DNA of 64,000 bases from Streptomyces sp. DvalAA-43 (GCF_900091725.1 NZ_FMBW01000026.1:124001-188000), one strand, 5' to 3'. Counted from the first letter of the stretch, positions 9,280 through 17,489 are shown. Translations and numbers: made by a program. Notes: generated from the sequence alone by a model not told the origin.

Positions 9280-10764
9280 ATGCCCTTCACGCGCAGGGAA
9301 TTCACCAGACAGTCCGCCCTCACGGGTGCCGGTATCGCGCTGACCGGTACCGTCGCGGCGCTGGCCACCGCACCGGGCGCCCTGGCCGCCGGGGACCCGA
9401 AGCACGGCCACGACGACCACGGCCACGACGGTCACGGGCACGGCCATGACCACGGGCACGGCCGCGAGCCCGGCTACGGTCCGCTGATCGCCGACCCCGA
9501 GGGCCTGCTCGCGCTCCCCGCGGGCTTCTCGTACCGGGTCATCACCCACAGCGGTGTCACCAGGCTGGAGTCCGGCGAGTACACCCCCTCCAACCACGAC
9601 GGCACGGCCACCTTCGAGGGCCCGCGCGGCGTCACCCTGCTCGTCAACAACCACGAGCTCAGCGGCGTCCGCGCCGACTGGGAACACCCGGTGCCGCTCA
9701 CCGAGGGCCTCGTCTACGACCCGGTCGCGGCGGGCGGCTGCACCGTCGTGGAGACCCGCCGCGACGGCCGCACCGCCGAATGGGTCGGCATCGCCGGTAC
9801 GTCCACCAACTGTGCCGGTGGCGCCTCCCCGTGGGGCACCTGGCTCACCTGCGAGGAGACCGAGGACAAGGCGGGCAAGAAGGGCCTGCTCAAGGACCAC
9901 GGCTATGTCTTCGAGGTCGACCCGTACGACAAGCGCGCCAACCGCGACCCGCGCCCGATCAAGGCGTTCGGCCGGTACGCCCACGAGGCCGTCGTCATCG
10001 ACCCCCGGCTCGGCCACGCCTATCTGACCGAGGACGCCTCCGGCCCCAACGGACTGCTCTACCGCTGGGTCCCGCCGCACGGCTTCCGGCACGGCCGCGG
10101 CAAGCTGCGCACGCTCGCCGACGACGCCGGTGTCCTCCAGGCCACCAAGTGCTTCGACCGCAACGGCGCGTTCGTCGACGACCTGTCCCGCGCCACGAAG
10201 ATCGGCACGGTGTACGGCGTGGACTGGGTCGACGTACCCGACCGGGACGCCAAGTCCGTCTCGGTGCGCAAGCAGTTCGCCGACGGCGAGGTCACCCGCG
10301 CCCGCAAGCTGGAAGGCATGTGGTGGGGCGACGGCGGCGCCTACATCGTCTCCTCGTTCGCCCGCTCCGAGAGCCCCGTCCAGCACGACGGCCAGGTCTG
10401 GTTCTACGACCCGAAGCGCCGCACCCTGACACTGAAGGTGCTCCTCGGGGTGAACGCCGACCCGTCGAAGGACGGCGCCTTCGACGGCCCGGACAACATC
10501 ACCGTCTCGCCCTACGGCGGCCTGGTCATCGCCGAGGACGGCGACGGCATCCAGCACCTCTTCGGGGCGACCGAGAGCGGCCGCACCTACCCCATCGCGC
10601 GCAACGAGCTGAACATCGGCAGCGCGGCGGAGCCGGAGTACAGCGAATTCACCGGTGTCACGTTCTCGCCCGACGGCCGGACGCTGTACGCCAACATCCA
10701 GACGCCGGGGATCATGCTCGCCATCACCGGCCCGTGGAAGCGCCAGCCGCAGAAGCAGCGGTAG
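9280..10764 (+). CDS. phoX: PhoX-family secreted alkaline phosphatase (DUF839)
   Basis: The 494-residue product carries a Tat signal (TRREFTRQSALTG, residues 3-15) and a hydrophobic core ending at GALAAG. A striking His/Gly/Asp stretch follows (about residues 41-65). The rest is the PhoX/DUF839 beta-propeller: PAGFSYRVITHSG, LLVNNHEL, GASPWGTWLTCEE, GRYAHEAVVIDP, AYLTEDASG, GMWWGDGG and GLVIAEDGDG. PhoX enzymes are Ca/Fe-dependent phosphomonoesterases exported folded through Tat and usually induced by phosphate starvation. The start ATG at 9280 follows CAGGAG. The His tract may help bind metal, which is inference. Confidence 0.88.
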   Translation: MPFTRREFTRQSALTGAGIALTGTVAALATAPGALAAGDPKHGHDDHGHDGHGHGHDHGHGREPGYGPLIADPEGLLALPAGFSYRVITHSGVTRLESGEYTPSNHDGTATFEGPRGVTLLVNNHELSGVRADWEHPVPLTEGLVYDPVAAGGCTVVETRRDGRTAEWVGIAGTSTNCAGGASPWGTWLTCEETEDKAGKKGLLKDHGYVFEVDPYDKRANRDPRPIKAFGRYAHEAVVIDPRLGHAYLTEDASGPNGLLYRWVPPHGFRHGRGKLRTLADDAGVLQATKCFDRNGAFVDDLSRATKIGTVYGVDWVDVPDRDAKSVSVRKQFADGEVTRARKLEGMWWGDGGAYIVSSFARSESPVQHDGQVWFYDPKRRTLTLKVLLGVNADPSKDGAFDGPDNITVSPYGGLVIAEDGDGIQHLFGATESGRTYPIARNELNIGSAAEPEYSEFTGVTFSPDGRTLYANIQTPGIMLAITGPWKRQPQKQR

Positions 10765-10838
10765 CTCGTACGGGTGCCCCGGTGCGTGGAGTGCCGGTGC
10801 GGGGAAGTCCGCGCCGGGGCGGTGACGGGGGCCGGACA

Positions 10839-10856
10839 CGCCCCGCCTCCGGGGCG
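10839..10856 (+). terminator. Hairpin downstream of phoX
   Basis: CGCCCCG (10839-10845), a 4-nt loop and CGGGGCG (10850-10856) form a short GC stem 75 bp after the phoX stop. No T-tract follows, as is common in Streptomyces. The remaining 10765-11010 region holds nothing else recognisable. Confidence 0.4.
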
Positions 10857-11010
10857 CCTTCGGGCGCGGCGTCCGCGCGTGACGCCGCTGCCGGAGGCGG
10901 TCCCGGACGCGGACCGGCCCCGGTCCGCAGGGTCACGAATCCGGCATCAGTGCGCCCCCAGCGGTGAACGGGCATGGCGTCGGGCGTTCCCAGGGCGCAT
11001 ACTCAAGGTA

Positions 11011-11241
11011 ATGAAACAGTCAGCCGGTTCCCGGCGCCACCTGCCGTCCAGTCCCTTCAACCGCCCGGCCCAGGCGGCCCCACCGGTCGAATTGTTCGAT
11101 GTGGGCGACAGGGTGTCGCACGACCAGTTCGGTCTCGGCCGCGTTCTCGCCGTCGAGGGCGACAACGACGCGGTCCTCATCGACTTCTCGGGGCGGCAGG
11201 GGAGGATTCTGAGCCCGTACTCCAAGCTGACCAAGCTCTGA
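11011..11241 (+). CDS. Small protein resembling the C-terminal Tudor-like domain of UvrD/PcrA helicases
   Basis: The 76-residue product has a basic, Pro-rich N-terminus. Residues 30-76 contain DVGDRVSHDQFGLGRVLAVE, then DAVLIDFSG and SPYSKLTKL. This is the same pattern as the C-terminal tail of UvrD/PcrA (GDxVxHxxFGxGxV..., ...VDF...), which in those helicases folds as a Tudor-like domain that binds RNA polymerase. No helicase part is present. The ATG at 11011 lacks a strong SD, so the exact start is uncertain. A stand-alone transcription or repair adaptor is a reasonable guess, but unproven. Confidence 0.7.
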   Translation: MKQSAGSRRHLPSSPFNRPAQAAPPVELFDVGDRVSHDQFGLGRVLAVEGDNDAVLIDFSGRQGRILSPYSKLTKL

Positions 11242-11290
11242 GAGAGGCGACGAGTACGCGCAGCGTCCGCGTCCCGTCAGGCTCTCCGGT

Positions 11291-11324
11291 TTCAGGGGCA
11301 CCTGCACCCGCAGGTGCCCCTGAA
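11291..11324 (+). terminator. Bidirectional terminator hairpin
   Basis: TTCAGGGGCACCTGC (11291-11305), loop ACCC and a perfect 15-bp complement (11310-11324) lie between the stop of the small Tudor-like gene and the stop of the convergent TerD gene. The stem is perfect and can serve both strands. Confidence 0.8.
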
Positions 11325-11349
11325 GCCGTGTCGGGAGCCCTGTACCGCG

Positions 11350-12579
11350 CTACAGCGCCTGGGCGGCGGGCTTCACCATGCCGCGGACGGTGCGCGACTT
11401 CACGAAGTCGCCCATGGCCGTCATCTCCCACTCGCCGGAGAACTGCTTGATCAGCTTGGCCATCATCACGCCGGTCTGCGGCTCGGCGCCGGTCAGGTCG
11501 AAGCGGACCAGCTCCTCGCCGGTGGCCGCGTCGATCAGCCGGCAGTAGGCCTTGGCGACCTCGGTGAACTTCTGTCCGGTGAACGAATTGACCGTGAAGA
11601 CCAGACCGGTCGCCTCCGCCGGGATCCGGCCCAGGTCCACGACGATCACCTCGTCGTCACCCGCGCCCTCGCCCGTGAGGTTGTCGCCGGAGTGCTTGAT
11701 CGCGCCGTTCAGGATGGAGAGCTTGCCGAAGTAGCAGCTGTCCAGGTGGTTCCGGTTGGGGCCGTAGGCGATCACGGAGGCATCGAGGTCGATGTCCTTG
11801 CCCCGGAACGCGGGCTCCCAGCCGAGGCCCATCTTGACCTGGGAGAGCAGCGGCCGACCGGCCTTGACCAGGGAGACCGTCTGGTTCTTCTGGAGGCTGA
11901 CCCGGCCCTTGTCGAGGTTGATCTTGCCGGTGGCGGGCGGTGCGGCGGGCGGAGCCGGAGGCGCGGCGGGGGCCGGGGGAGCGGCGGGGGCCGGGGGAGC
12001 GGCGGTCCGGGGGTCCACCGGTGCGGCGGCGGGCATCGGGGGTGCCGCGGCTGCCGGGGCCGGTGCGGCGGCGGGCTCCTCCTCGACCGAGACGCCGAAG
12101 TCCGTGGCGATGCCGGCCAGTCCGTTCGCGTAGCCCTGGCCGACCGCGCGGGCCTTCCATGCGCCGTTGCGGAGGTAGACCTCGATGACCACGAGCGCCG
12201 TCTCGGCACCCAGCCGGGGCGGGGTGAACGTGGCGAGCACGCTGCCGTCGTCGGCGTTGCGGACCGTCGCGGTGGGCTCGATGCCCTGGAAGGTCTGGCC
12301 CGCCGCGTCCGGGCTCGCCGTGACGACGATCTTCTCGATGCCGGACGGGACCGCGGTGGTGTCCACGACGATCGCGTCCGGTGCGGTGCCGCCGCCGGAG
12401 CGGTAGGTCACGCCGGGGCCGTCGGGCTGGTTGTAGAAGATGAAGTCGTCGTCGGAGCGCACCTTGCCGTCGACGGTGAGCAGCAGGCCCGAAACGTCGA
12501 GCCGCACCGGGGCGGAGACGTCCACGGCCACGCGGGCCGCGGAGAGAGGGATGTTCGAGCCGGGGGTCATAGCGGTCAT
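11350..12579 (-). CDS. Tandem TerD-domain protein with Ala/Pro linker
   Basis: The 409-residue product has two TerD domains. The first is at about residues 1-175 (PGSNIPLS, DDDFIFYNQP, ALVVIEVYLRNGAWKARAVGQG). The second is at about 240-405 (GRVSLQKNQTVSLVK, WEPAFRGKDIDLDASVIAYG, GEGAGDDEVIVVDLGRIP). A low-complexity Ala/Pro linker (about 180-235) joins them. TerD domains bind Ca2+ through clustered Asp residues. They are linked to tellurite and stress responses, and in Streptomyces to development. ATG 12577-12579 or the internal ATG at 12570 could be used. Upstream lies a 20-bp tandem repeat. Confidence 0.85.
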   Translation of the reverse strand: MTAMTPGSNIPLSAARVAVDVSAPVRLDVSGLLLTVDGKVRSDDDFIFYNQPDGPGVTYRSGGGTAPDAIVVDTTAVPSGIEKIVVTASPDAAGQTFQGIEPTATVRNADDGSVLATFTPPRLGAETALVVIEVYLRNGAWKARAVGQGYANGLAGIATDFGVSVEEEPAAAPAPAAAAPPMPAAAPVDPRTAAPPAPAAPPAPAAPPAPPAAPPATGKINLDKGRVSLQKNQTVSLVKAGRPLLSQVKMGLGWEPAFRGKDIDLDASVIAYGPNRNHLDSCYFGKLSILNGAIKHSGDNLTGEGAGDDEVIVVDLGRIPAEATGLVFTVNSFTGQKFTEVAKAYCRLIDAATGEELVRFDLTGAEPQTGVMMAKLIKQFSGEWEMTAMGDFVKSRTVRGMVKPAAQAL

Positions 12580-12640
12580 GCTCGGGGTAACGAACGACCC
12601 CGCTTTGCCGTTCCCTTACCTTCGCGGACCTCTCCAGCCC

Positions 12641-12740
12641 TTTCCGGACCCCTGCGGACTCCTCCGGACCCCTGCGGACTCCTCCGGACCCCTGCGGACT
12701 CCTCCGGACCCCTGCGGACTTCTCCAGCCCTCTGCGGACC
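12641..12740. repeat. 20-bp tandem repeat (CCTCCGGACCCCTGCGGACT)
   Basis: Three exact copies of the 20-mer occupy 12661-12680, 12681-12700 and 12701-12720, with diverged copies on each side (12641-12660 and 12721-12740). The array fills most of the gap between the TerD gene start (12579) and the stop of the epimerase gene (12758). It therefore lies in the probable promoter or leader region of the TerD gene. Each unit contains TCCGGA and CTGCGGA, which can form small stems. Confidence 0.9.
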
Positions 12741-12757
12741 TCCGGCCCGTGCCGTCG

Positions 12758-13567
12758 TCAGCGCGGCCAGATCGGCGGATGGGTGCAGAAGTGGCCGCCG
12801 AGGTGGGCGTGGTCGGGGTTGTCCGGGTCCAGTTCGCCCTGCTCGGCGACGAGCCGGGCCGCGTACGGCTCCGAGTCGTCCTTCGGCTCGTAGCCCAGTG
12901 CGCGGGCCGTCGTCAGGTCCCACCACAGCCGGGTGTTGTCGGACGAGCCGTGGACGACGGTGTGCCCCACGTCCTCGGCGGTGAGCGCGGCGTGGAAGAG
13001 CCGGGCGCCGTCCTCGGGGCTCATCCAGACCGAGAGCATCCGTACCGAGGTCGGCTCGGGGAAGCAGGAGCCGATGCGGACCGAGACGGTCTCCATGCCG
13101 TGCCGGTCCCAGTACAGCTGGGCGAGGTCCTCGCCGAAGGACTTGGACAGGCCGTAGAAGGTGTCGGGGCGGCGCGGGGCGTCGATGGGGATCAGCGGGT
13201 CGCCGGGCAGCGGCCGGGGGGTGTAGCCGACGACGTGGTTGGAGGAGGCGAACACGACGCGCCGCACTCCCTCCTCGCGCGCGGCCTCGTAGAGGTTGTA
13301 CGTGCCCTCGATGTTCGCCCTGAGGATCTTGTCGAAAGAGGCTTCCAGGGAGATGCCCGCGAGGTGCATGATCGCGTCGACACCGCGCACGGCCTCGCGC
13401 AGCGCCGCCCGGTCGCCGAGATCGGCGGTGATCGCGTCCGGCTCGCCCTCGACGGGGACGGCGTCGAAGAGGCGGAGCTCGTAGCCGTACGCGGGCAGCA
13501 GCCCGCGCATCAGGGTGCCGAGGCCGCCGGCGGCGCCGGTCAGCAGGACGGTGCGGGGAGCGGGCAT
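12758..13567 (-). CDS. NAD-dependent epimerase/dehydratase family protein, uronate dehydrogenase-like
   Basis: The 269-residue extended SDR has a Rossmann motif LLTGAAGGLGTLMRG (residues about 8-22), DLGDRAAL, HLAGI, the active-site Ser in FASSNHVVGY and YGLSK with the catalytic Tyr and Lys. Uronate dehydrogenases share the HLAGI/SSNHVVGYTPR pattern and oxidise D-glucuronate or D-galacturonate to the aldarolactone. Its divergent partner is kdgD, which acts later in that oxidative route and supports the call. ATG at 13565-13567 follows GAGGAG. Confidence 0.78.
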   Translation of the reverse strand: MPAPRTVLLTGAAGGLGTLMRGLLPAYGYELRLFDAVPVEGEPDAITADLGDRAALREAVRGVDAIMHLAGISLEASFDKILRANIEGTYNLYEAAREEGVRRVVFASSNHVVGYTPRPLPGDPLIPIDAPRRPDTFYGLSKSFGEDLAQLYWDRHGMETVSVRIGSCFPEPTSVRMLSVWMSPEDGARLFHAALTAEDVGHTVVHGSSDNTRLWWDLTTARALGYEPKDDSEPYAARLVAEQGELDPDNPDHAHLGGHFCTHPPIWPR

Positions 13568-13675
13568 ACGCGGATCTCCTCGGTGCGTAGCTGCCCACGG
13601 GCGGACCGGGCACGCGGCACGGCCTCCGCGATACCTGCGGCACCTGCCCGTGGGACGTCAAATCTATGGATGACA

Positions 13676-13690
13676 TTCATATGCATGGAC
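13676..13690. promoter_or_regulatory. Operator-like site 1 (TTCAT-N4-ATGGAC)
   Basis: TTCAT (13676-13680) and ATGGAC (13685-13690) flank ATGC. The same 5-4-6 pattern recurs at 13855-13869. This copy begins immediately downstream of the -10 element of the minus-strand promoter (13691-13696) and would cover its start site, a good place for repression. Confidence 0.5.
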
Positions 13691-13720
13691 AAGCTAAGAA
13701 GTCGCGGCGTACCGAGTCAA
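13691..13720 (-). promoter_or_regulatory. Promoter of the uronate dehydrogenase-like gene
   Basis: On the minus strand TTGACT (13715-13720) and TAGCTT (13691-13696) are separated by 18 bp, a near-consensus vegetative Streptomyces promoter. The predicted start is near 13684, leaving a leader of roughly 115 nt before the ATG. Confidence 0.6.
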
Positions 13721-13817
13721 GTGTGCGACCGGTGCTCGCACACCTGGAGTCGGTGACTTGGCCCTCCGGGGTGACGAACTCCGTTTTCGGGGCCGGTCGT
13801 CGGGCGTGTTCCCCTCC

Positions 13818-13847
13818 TTGACCTGCGCCGGGCGGCTGGCTTAGCGT
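13818..13847 (+). promoter_or_regulatory. Promoter of the kdgD operon
   Basis: TTGACC (13818-13823) and TAGCGT (13842-13847) have an 18-bp spacer and match -35 and TANNNT -10 elements. The start is expected near 13854. The rest of the 346-bp gene-free interval 13568-13913 holds only the divergent promoter and the two operator-like sites. Confidence 0.6.
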
Positions 13848-13851
13848 GAGG

Positions 13852-13871
13852 GCGTTCATGAATATGGACGC
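13852..13871. promoter_or_regulatory. Operator-like site 2, imperfect inverted repeat over the kdgD start site
   Basis: GCGTTCAT and ATGGACGC are 8-bp arms with one mismatch around GAAT. The core TTCAT-N4-ATGGAC equals site 1. The repeat sits on the predicted +1 of the kdgD promoter. Confidence 0.5.
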
Positions 13872-13913
13872 CGATCAGAATTGTGCACGCCTGAACCCGC
13901 TCAGGGAGCGCCA

Positions 13914-14873
13914 GTGACCTCAGCCCCTCTTGCCGCCCGACTCGGCCGTGTCGCCGGGCCGCTCTTCTTCCCCGTCACCGCGTACGGACCGGACGGTGCC
14001 GTCGACCTCGATGCCTTCCGCGCGCATGTGCGCACCGGTATCGACGCCGGTGCGGCGGCGGTCTTCGCCTGCTGCGGCACCGGTGAGTTCCACGCGCTGA
14101 CGCCGCAGGAGTTCCGCGGCGTCGTCGCCGCGGCTGTCGAGGAGACCGCCGGGGAGGTGCCCGTCGTCGCGGGGGCCGGATACGGCACGGCGCTCGCGAT
14201 CCAGTACGCGAAGCTCGCCGAGGAGGTGGGCGCGGACGGGCTCCTCGCCATGCCCCCGTACCTCGTCGTCGCCGACCAGGAAGGGCTGCTGAGCCACTAC
14301 GCCGCGCTCGCCGCGGCCACCTCCCTGGAGACGATCGTCTACCAGCGCGACAACGCCGTCTTCACGCCCGCCACCGTCGTCGCACTGGCCGGGACACCGG
14401 GCGTCATCGGCCTCAAGGACGGCTACGGCGACCTCGACCTGATGCAGCGCATCGTCAGCGCCGTCCGCACCGAACTGCCGGGCCGGGACTTCCTCTACTT
14501 CAACGGGCTGCCCACCGCCGAACTCACCGGCCCCGCCTACCGGGGCATCGGCGTCACGCTCTACTCCTCCGCCGTCTTCGCCTTCGCGCCCGACATCGCG
14601 CTCGCCTTCTACCGGGCGATGGACGGCGGCGACGAGGAACTGGCGGGCGATCTGCTCGACCACTTCTACCGGCCGCTCGTGGAGCTGCGCGCCAAGGGCC
14701 GCGGCTACGCCGTCTCGCTCGTCAAGGCCGGGGTCCGGCTGGGCGGCCTGGACGTCGGCGAGGTCCGCACCCCGCTCACCGAGCCGCCCGCCGCCCACAT
14801 CGAGGAGCTCACCGCGATCATCGCGCGCGGCCGGGCCGTACTGGAGAAGCACGGGCAGGAGCGGCGCGGGTGA
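13914..14873 (+). CDS. kdgD: 5-dehydro-4-deoxyglucarate dehydratase KdgD
   Basis: KdgD converts 5-keto-4-deoxyglucarate to 2-oxoglutarate semialdehyde with loss of CO2 and water. The 319-residue protein is a DHDPS-family TIM barrel with the KdgD pattern: PLFFPVTAYGPDGAVD, FACCGTGEFHALTP, ETIVYQRDNA with the catalytic Tyr, and the Schiff-base Lys in VIGLKDGYGD. GTG at 13914 is preceded by AGGGAG at good spacing, so it is preferred over the TTG at 13881. The product is the substrate of the aldehyde dehydrogenase at 20508. The TGA overlaps the GTG of the next gene. Confidence 0.9.
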   Translation: MTSAPLAARLGRVAGPLFFPVTAYGPDGAVDLDAFRAHVRTGIDAGAAAVFACCGTGEFHALTPQEFRGVVAAAVEETAGEVPVVAGAGYGTALAIQYAKLAEEVGADGLLAMPPYLVVADQEGLLSHYAALAAATSLETIVYQRDNAVFTPATVVALAGTPGVIGLKDGYGDLDLMQRIVSAVRTELPGRDFLYFNGLPTAELTGPAYRGIGVTLYSSAVFAFAPDIALAFYRAMDGGDEELAGDLLDHFYRPLVELRAKGRGYAVSLVKAGVRLGGLDVGEVRTPLTEPPAAHIEELTAIIARGRAVLEKHGQERRG

Positions 14874-16048
14874 AGACCTCGGCCTTCCTCTACCCCTGGG
14901 ACGTCATCGGCGACCCGGACGCGGCCGCCCGCGTCGCCGACCTGGGCGTCCAGCAGGTGACGCTGGCCGCCGCCTACCACTCCACCCGGGCGCTGACCCC
15001 GCGTCACCCCGGCCGCCGCATCGTCACCGCCGAGCACGCCGCGGTGCTCTACCCGCCGGACCCCGACCGGTGGGCGGGGCAGGAGCTGCGCCCCCACGGG
15101 CAGTCCTGGGTGGCCTCGGACGATCCGTTCGCCGAGGCCGCCGAGGCCCTCACCGGCGCCGGGCTGGAGGTCCACACCTGGGTGGTCCTGGCCCACAACT
15201 CCCGGCTGGGCGCCGAACATCCGGAGACCTCCGTGGTCAACGCGTACGGCGACCGCTACCCCTGGGCGCCGTGCATCGCCCGGCCCGCGGTCCGCGCGTA
15301 CCTGCTCGCCCTGGCGGCGGAGGCGGCGGTGCGCCCCGGCGCGCGCGGCACCGAGCTGGAGTCCTGCGGCTGGTACGGCTTCGCGCATCTGCACGCCCAC
15401 GACAAGATCGCGGGCGTCGGGCTCGGGGACGCCGCCCAGTATCTGATGTCGCTCTGCTTCTGCCCCGACTGCCGGACCGGCTATGCCGGACAAGGGCTGG
15501 ACCCGGACGCGCTGGCCGCGGCCGTGCGCGGTGCGCTGGAGCCAGTCTGGGCCGGCTCCGGCTCCGCGGAGAGCGGCCGGGCGGGCATCGAGAGGCTGCT
15601 CGGCGCCGATCTCACCGCCGCCACCCTCCAGTGGCGCGGCACGGTCGCCCGTACGCTCCAGGAGTCCGCGGTCGCCGCCGTGCGGGCGGCCGCCGGGCCG
15701 GGGTTCCAGGTGCTGCTGCACGCCGACCCCGCGCCCCACCGCACCGGCGCCAACGTCGGGGTCGACCCGGCGCACATCCTGTCCGTGGCGGACGGTGTGG
15801 TGCTGCCCTGCACCGGCGACGACCCGGCGCGCGAGGCCGTGCTCGGCCCGTTCGACGGCCACGACGGGGTGCTCGCGGCCAACTTCTCCGTGGTCACGGG
15901 GATGGGCGGCAGCCCCGCCACACTGGAGCGGGACGCCGCGCACGCCGCGTCGCTCGGCGCGAACCAACTGCGGCTGTACCACGCCGGGCTGGCCTCCGGC
16001 CCGGACCTGGAGGCCGTCGCCGGAGCGCTCTCACGCCTCCGACGGTGA
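14870..16048 (+). CDS. Uncharacterised protein translationally coupled to kdgD
   Basis: The 392-residue product starts at GTG 14870, which overlaps the kdgD stop (GTGA), so the two are probably made together. It is soluble and begins KTSAFLYPWDVIGDPDAAAR. A CFCPDC pair of Cys motifs near residue 188 could bind a metal. Patterns such as LGVQQVTLAAAYHS, HTWVVLAHNSRLG and GWYGFAHLHAHDK suggest a TIM-barrel sugar-active protein, perhaps hydrolase-like, but I recognise no named family. The 3' end overlaps the MFS gene on the other strand by 18 bp. A role in hexuronate or glucarate use is inferred from coupling only. Confidence 0.75.
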   Translation: MKTSAFLYPWDVIGDPDAAARVADLGVQQVTLAAAYHSTRALTPRHPGRRIVTAEHAAVLYPPDPDRWAGQELRPHGQSWVASDDPFAEAAEALTGAGLEVHTWVVLAHNSRLGAEHPETSVVNAYGDRYPWAPCIARPAVRAYLLALAAEAAVRPGARGTELESCGWYGFAHLHAHDKIAGVGLGDAAQYLMSLCFCPDCRTGYAGQGLDPDALAAAVRGALEPVWAGSGSAESGRAGIERLLGADLTAATLQWRGTVARTLQESAVAAVRAAAGPGFQVLLHADPAPHRTGANVGVDPAHILSVADGVVLPCTGDDPAREAVLGPFDGHDGVLAANFSVVTGMGGSPATLERDAAHAASLGANQLRLYHAGLASGPDLEAVAGALSRLRR

Positions 16049-17275
16049 AGGAGCCGGGCCGGTGGGGGTGTCCGTCAGCCGCCCCCGCCGGCCCCTCACC
16101 AGCAGGACCGCGGTCAGCAGCCCCGCCGCACCGACCAGGGGCAGCAGCACCCGGACGTCCACCAGCGCGACCAGGCCCGCGCCGAGCGCCAGCGCCACCG
16201 CGTTCGGCACCATCATCAGCGTGTTGGCGGTCGCGGAGGTGCGGCCCAGCACCGCTTCCGGGCTCTCCCGCTGCACCGCCGTCGTCGCGGCGATCAGCAC
16301 ACACGGCAGCCCGGCCCCGACCGCCGCGCTCGCCACCAGCGCCACCGCGTCGTACGGCAGTGCCCGCGCCCCCACCGCCACCGCGAACAGCGCGATCCCG
16401 GCCGCCGTGAACACCCGCTCCGGAAGCCGCCGCAGCAGCGGACCGGCCAGCAGCCCGACCGCGACGGACCCGGCGCCCTGCACCGCGTACAGCACACCCG
16501 CGTACGTCGGGGAGTGCCCCAGCACACCGTCGATGACGGCGTAGACCGCGGCCCCGTTGAACCCCGCGCACAGCATCGCCGCCGCGCCCGCCAGCACCAG
16601 CGGCCGCAGCACCGGCGAACCCCACACCTGCCGGATGCCGGCGGTGAGTTCGCCGCGCCAACCTGTGGTCGGCGCGACCCCGGCGGGCTCCCGGGCCGGC
16701 AGCAGCGCGCAGACCCCGGCCGCCAGCACGAACGACGCCGCGTCCAGCAGCGCCACGGCCCCGCCGCCGAACCGCGCGTACAGCCCGGCACCGGCCAGCG
16801 GCGCCAGCAGCTTCATGCCTTCGCTCGCCATCATCCGCAGCCCGTTGAAATCGCCCAGCAGCCGGGCGTCGACGGCCCCGGCGATCAGCGCCGACTCGGC
16901 CGCGCCCATCAGTACGAAACTCACGCCGTACAGGACGAGCACCACGAAGAGGATCCAGATCCGGCCCGCCGAATCGGCCAACGGCAGCGTGGCGAGCAGC
17001 CCCGCCATGACGAGATTCGACCCGAGGAGCAGCGGTTTCGCCGGGATCCGGTCGGCGACCGCCCCGAGCGCGGGCCCGAGGAGCACCGGCAGCCACATGG
17101 CGAACACGGCGAGCGCCGCCAGACTGTCCGACCCGGTCAGGGACTTGACCCAGACCCCGGCCGCGAGCCACATCGCCGAGGTCCCGAAGCCCGAGACCAC
17201 GACCACCACCAGAAACAGCCCCGCCGTACGGTCCCGCAGCACCCGCACCGTCGCCGACCCCGCCACCGCACTCAC
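16031..17275 (-). CDS. MFS transporter
   Basis: The 414-residue product has about 12 hydrophobic helices and MFS landmarks such as GPALGAVADRIPAKPLLLGSN (loop 2-3 with the conserved Asp-Arg) and a matching repeat in the C-terminal half (GPLLRRLPERV). Overall it resembles the macrolide/drug exporter-like DHA group. GTG at 17275 was chosen for the GGGAGG five bases upstream. Substrate unknown. The stop overlaps the end of the convergent kdgD-coupled gene. The 214-bp stretch 17276-17489 upstream holds no gene. Confidence 0.85.
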   Translation of the reverse strand: MSAVAGSATVRVLRDRTAGLFLVVVVVSGFGTSAMWLAAGVWVKSLTGSDSLAALAVFAMWLPVLLGPALGAVADRIPAKPLLLGSNLVMAGLLATLPLADSAGRIWILFVVLVLYGVSFVLMGAAESALIAGAVDARLLGDFNGLRMMASEGMKLLAPLAGAGLYARFGGGAVALLDAASFVLAAGVCALLPAREPAGVAPTTGWRGELTAGIRQVWGSPVLRPLVLAGAAAMLCAGFNGAAVYAVIDGVLGHSPTYAGVLYAVQGAGSVAVGLLAGPLLRRLPERVFTAAGIALFAVAVGARALPYDAVALVASAAVGAGLPCVLIAATTAVQRESPEAVLGRTSATANTLMMVPNAVALALGAGLVALVDVRVLLPLVGAAGLLTAVLLVRGRRGRLTDTPTGPAPSPSEA

Positions 17276-17489
17276 CACGACCTCCCGGCCCGCGCCTTCG
17301 TCATGGGTCAAGGCTGCTGGCCGAGGAGGGCCGGAGGCATCGGGCAGATGCCCTATTACGCAGCGGCGCGAGGAGCCGGCCCCGCGCGGGCCGTAGGGCA
17401 CCTGCCGGAGGTCCGCACACCCGTCCGGCGCGGGTGCGTGCTCGTGCCACGCGACCGCGCCGGACCCGGCGTACGGCTCCCGCCGCCGG

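Noticed and set aside
7077..9449. A 790-codon Arg-rich frame
   Set aside because: It crosses the nuclease start, the gene at 7624 and the phoX start in a shadow frame.
12641..12740. CRISPR-like array
   Set aside because: The repeats are directly abutting with no spacers and no cas genes are present, so it is a tandem repeat.
13881..13913. TTG start for kdgD
   Set aside because: No ribosome site precedes it, while GTG 13914 has AGGGAG at correct distance.
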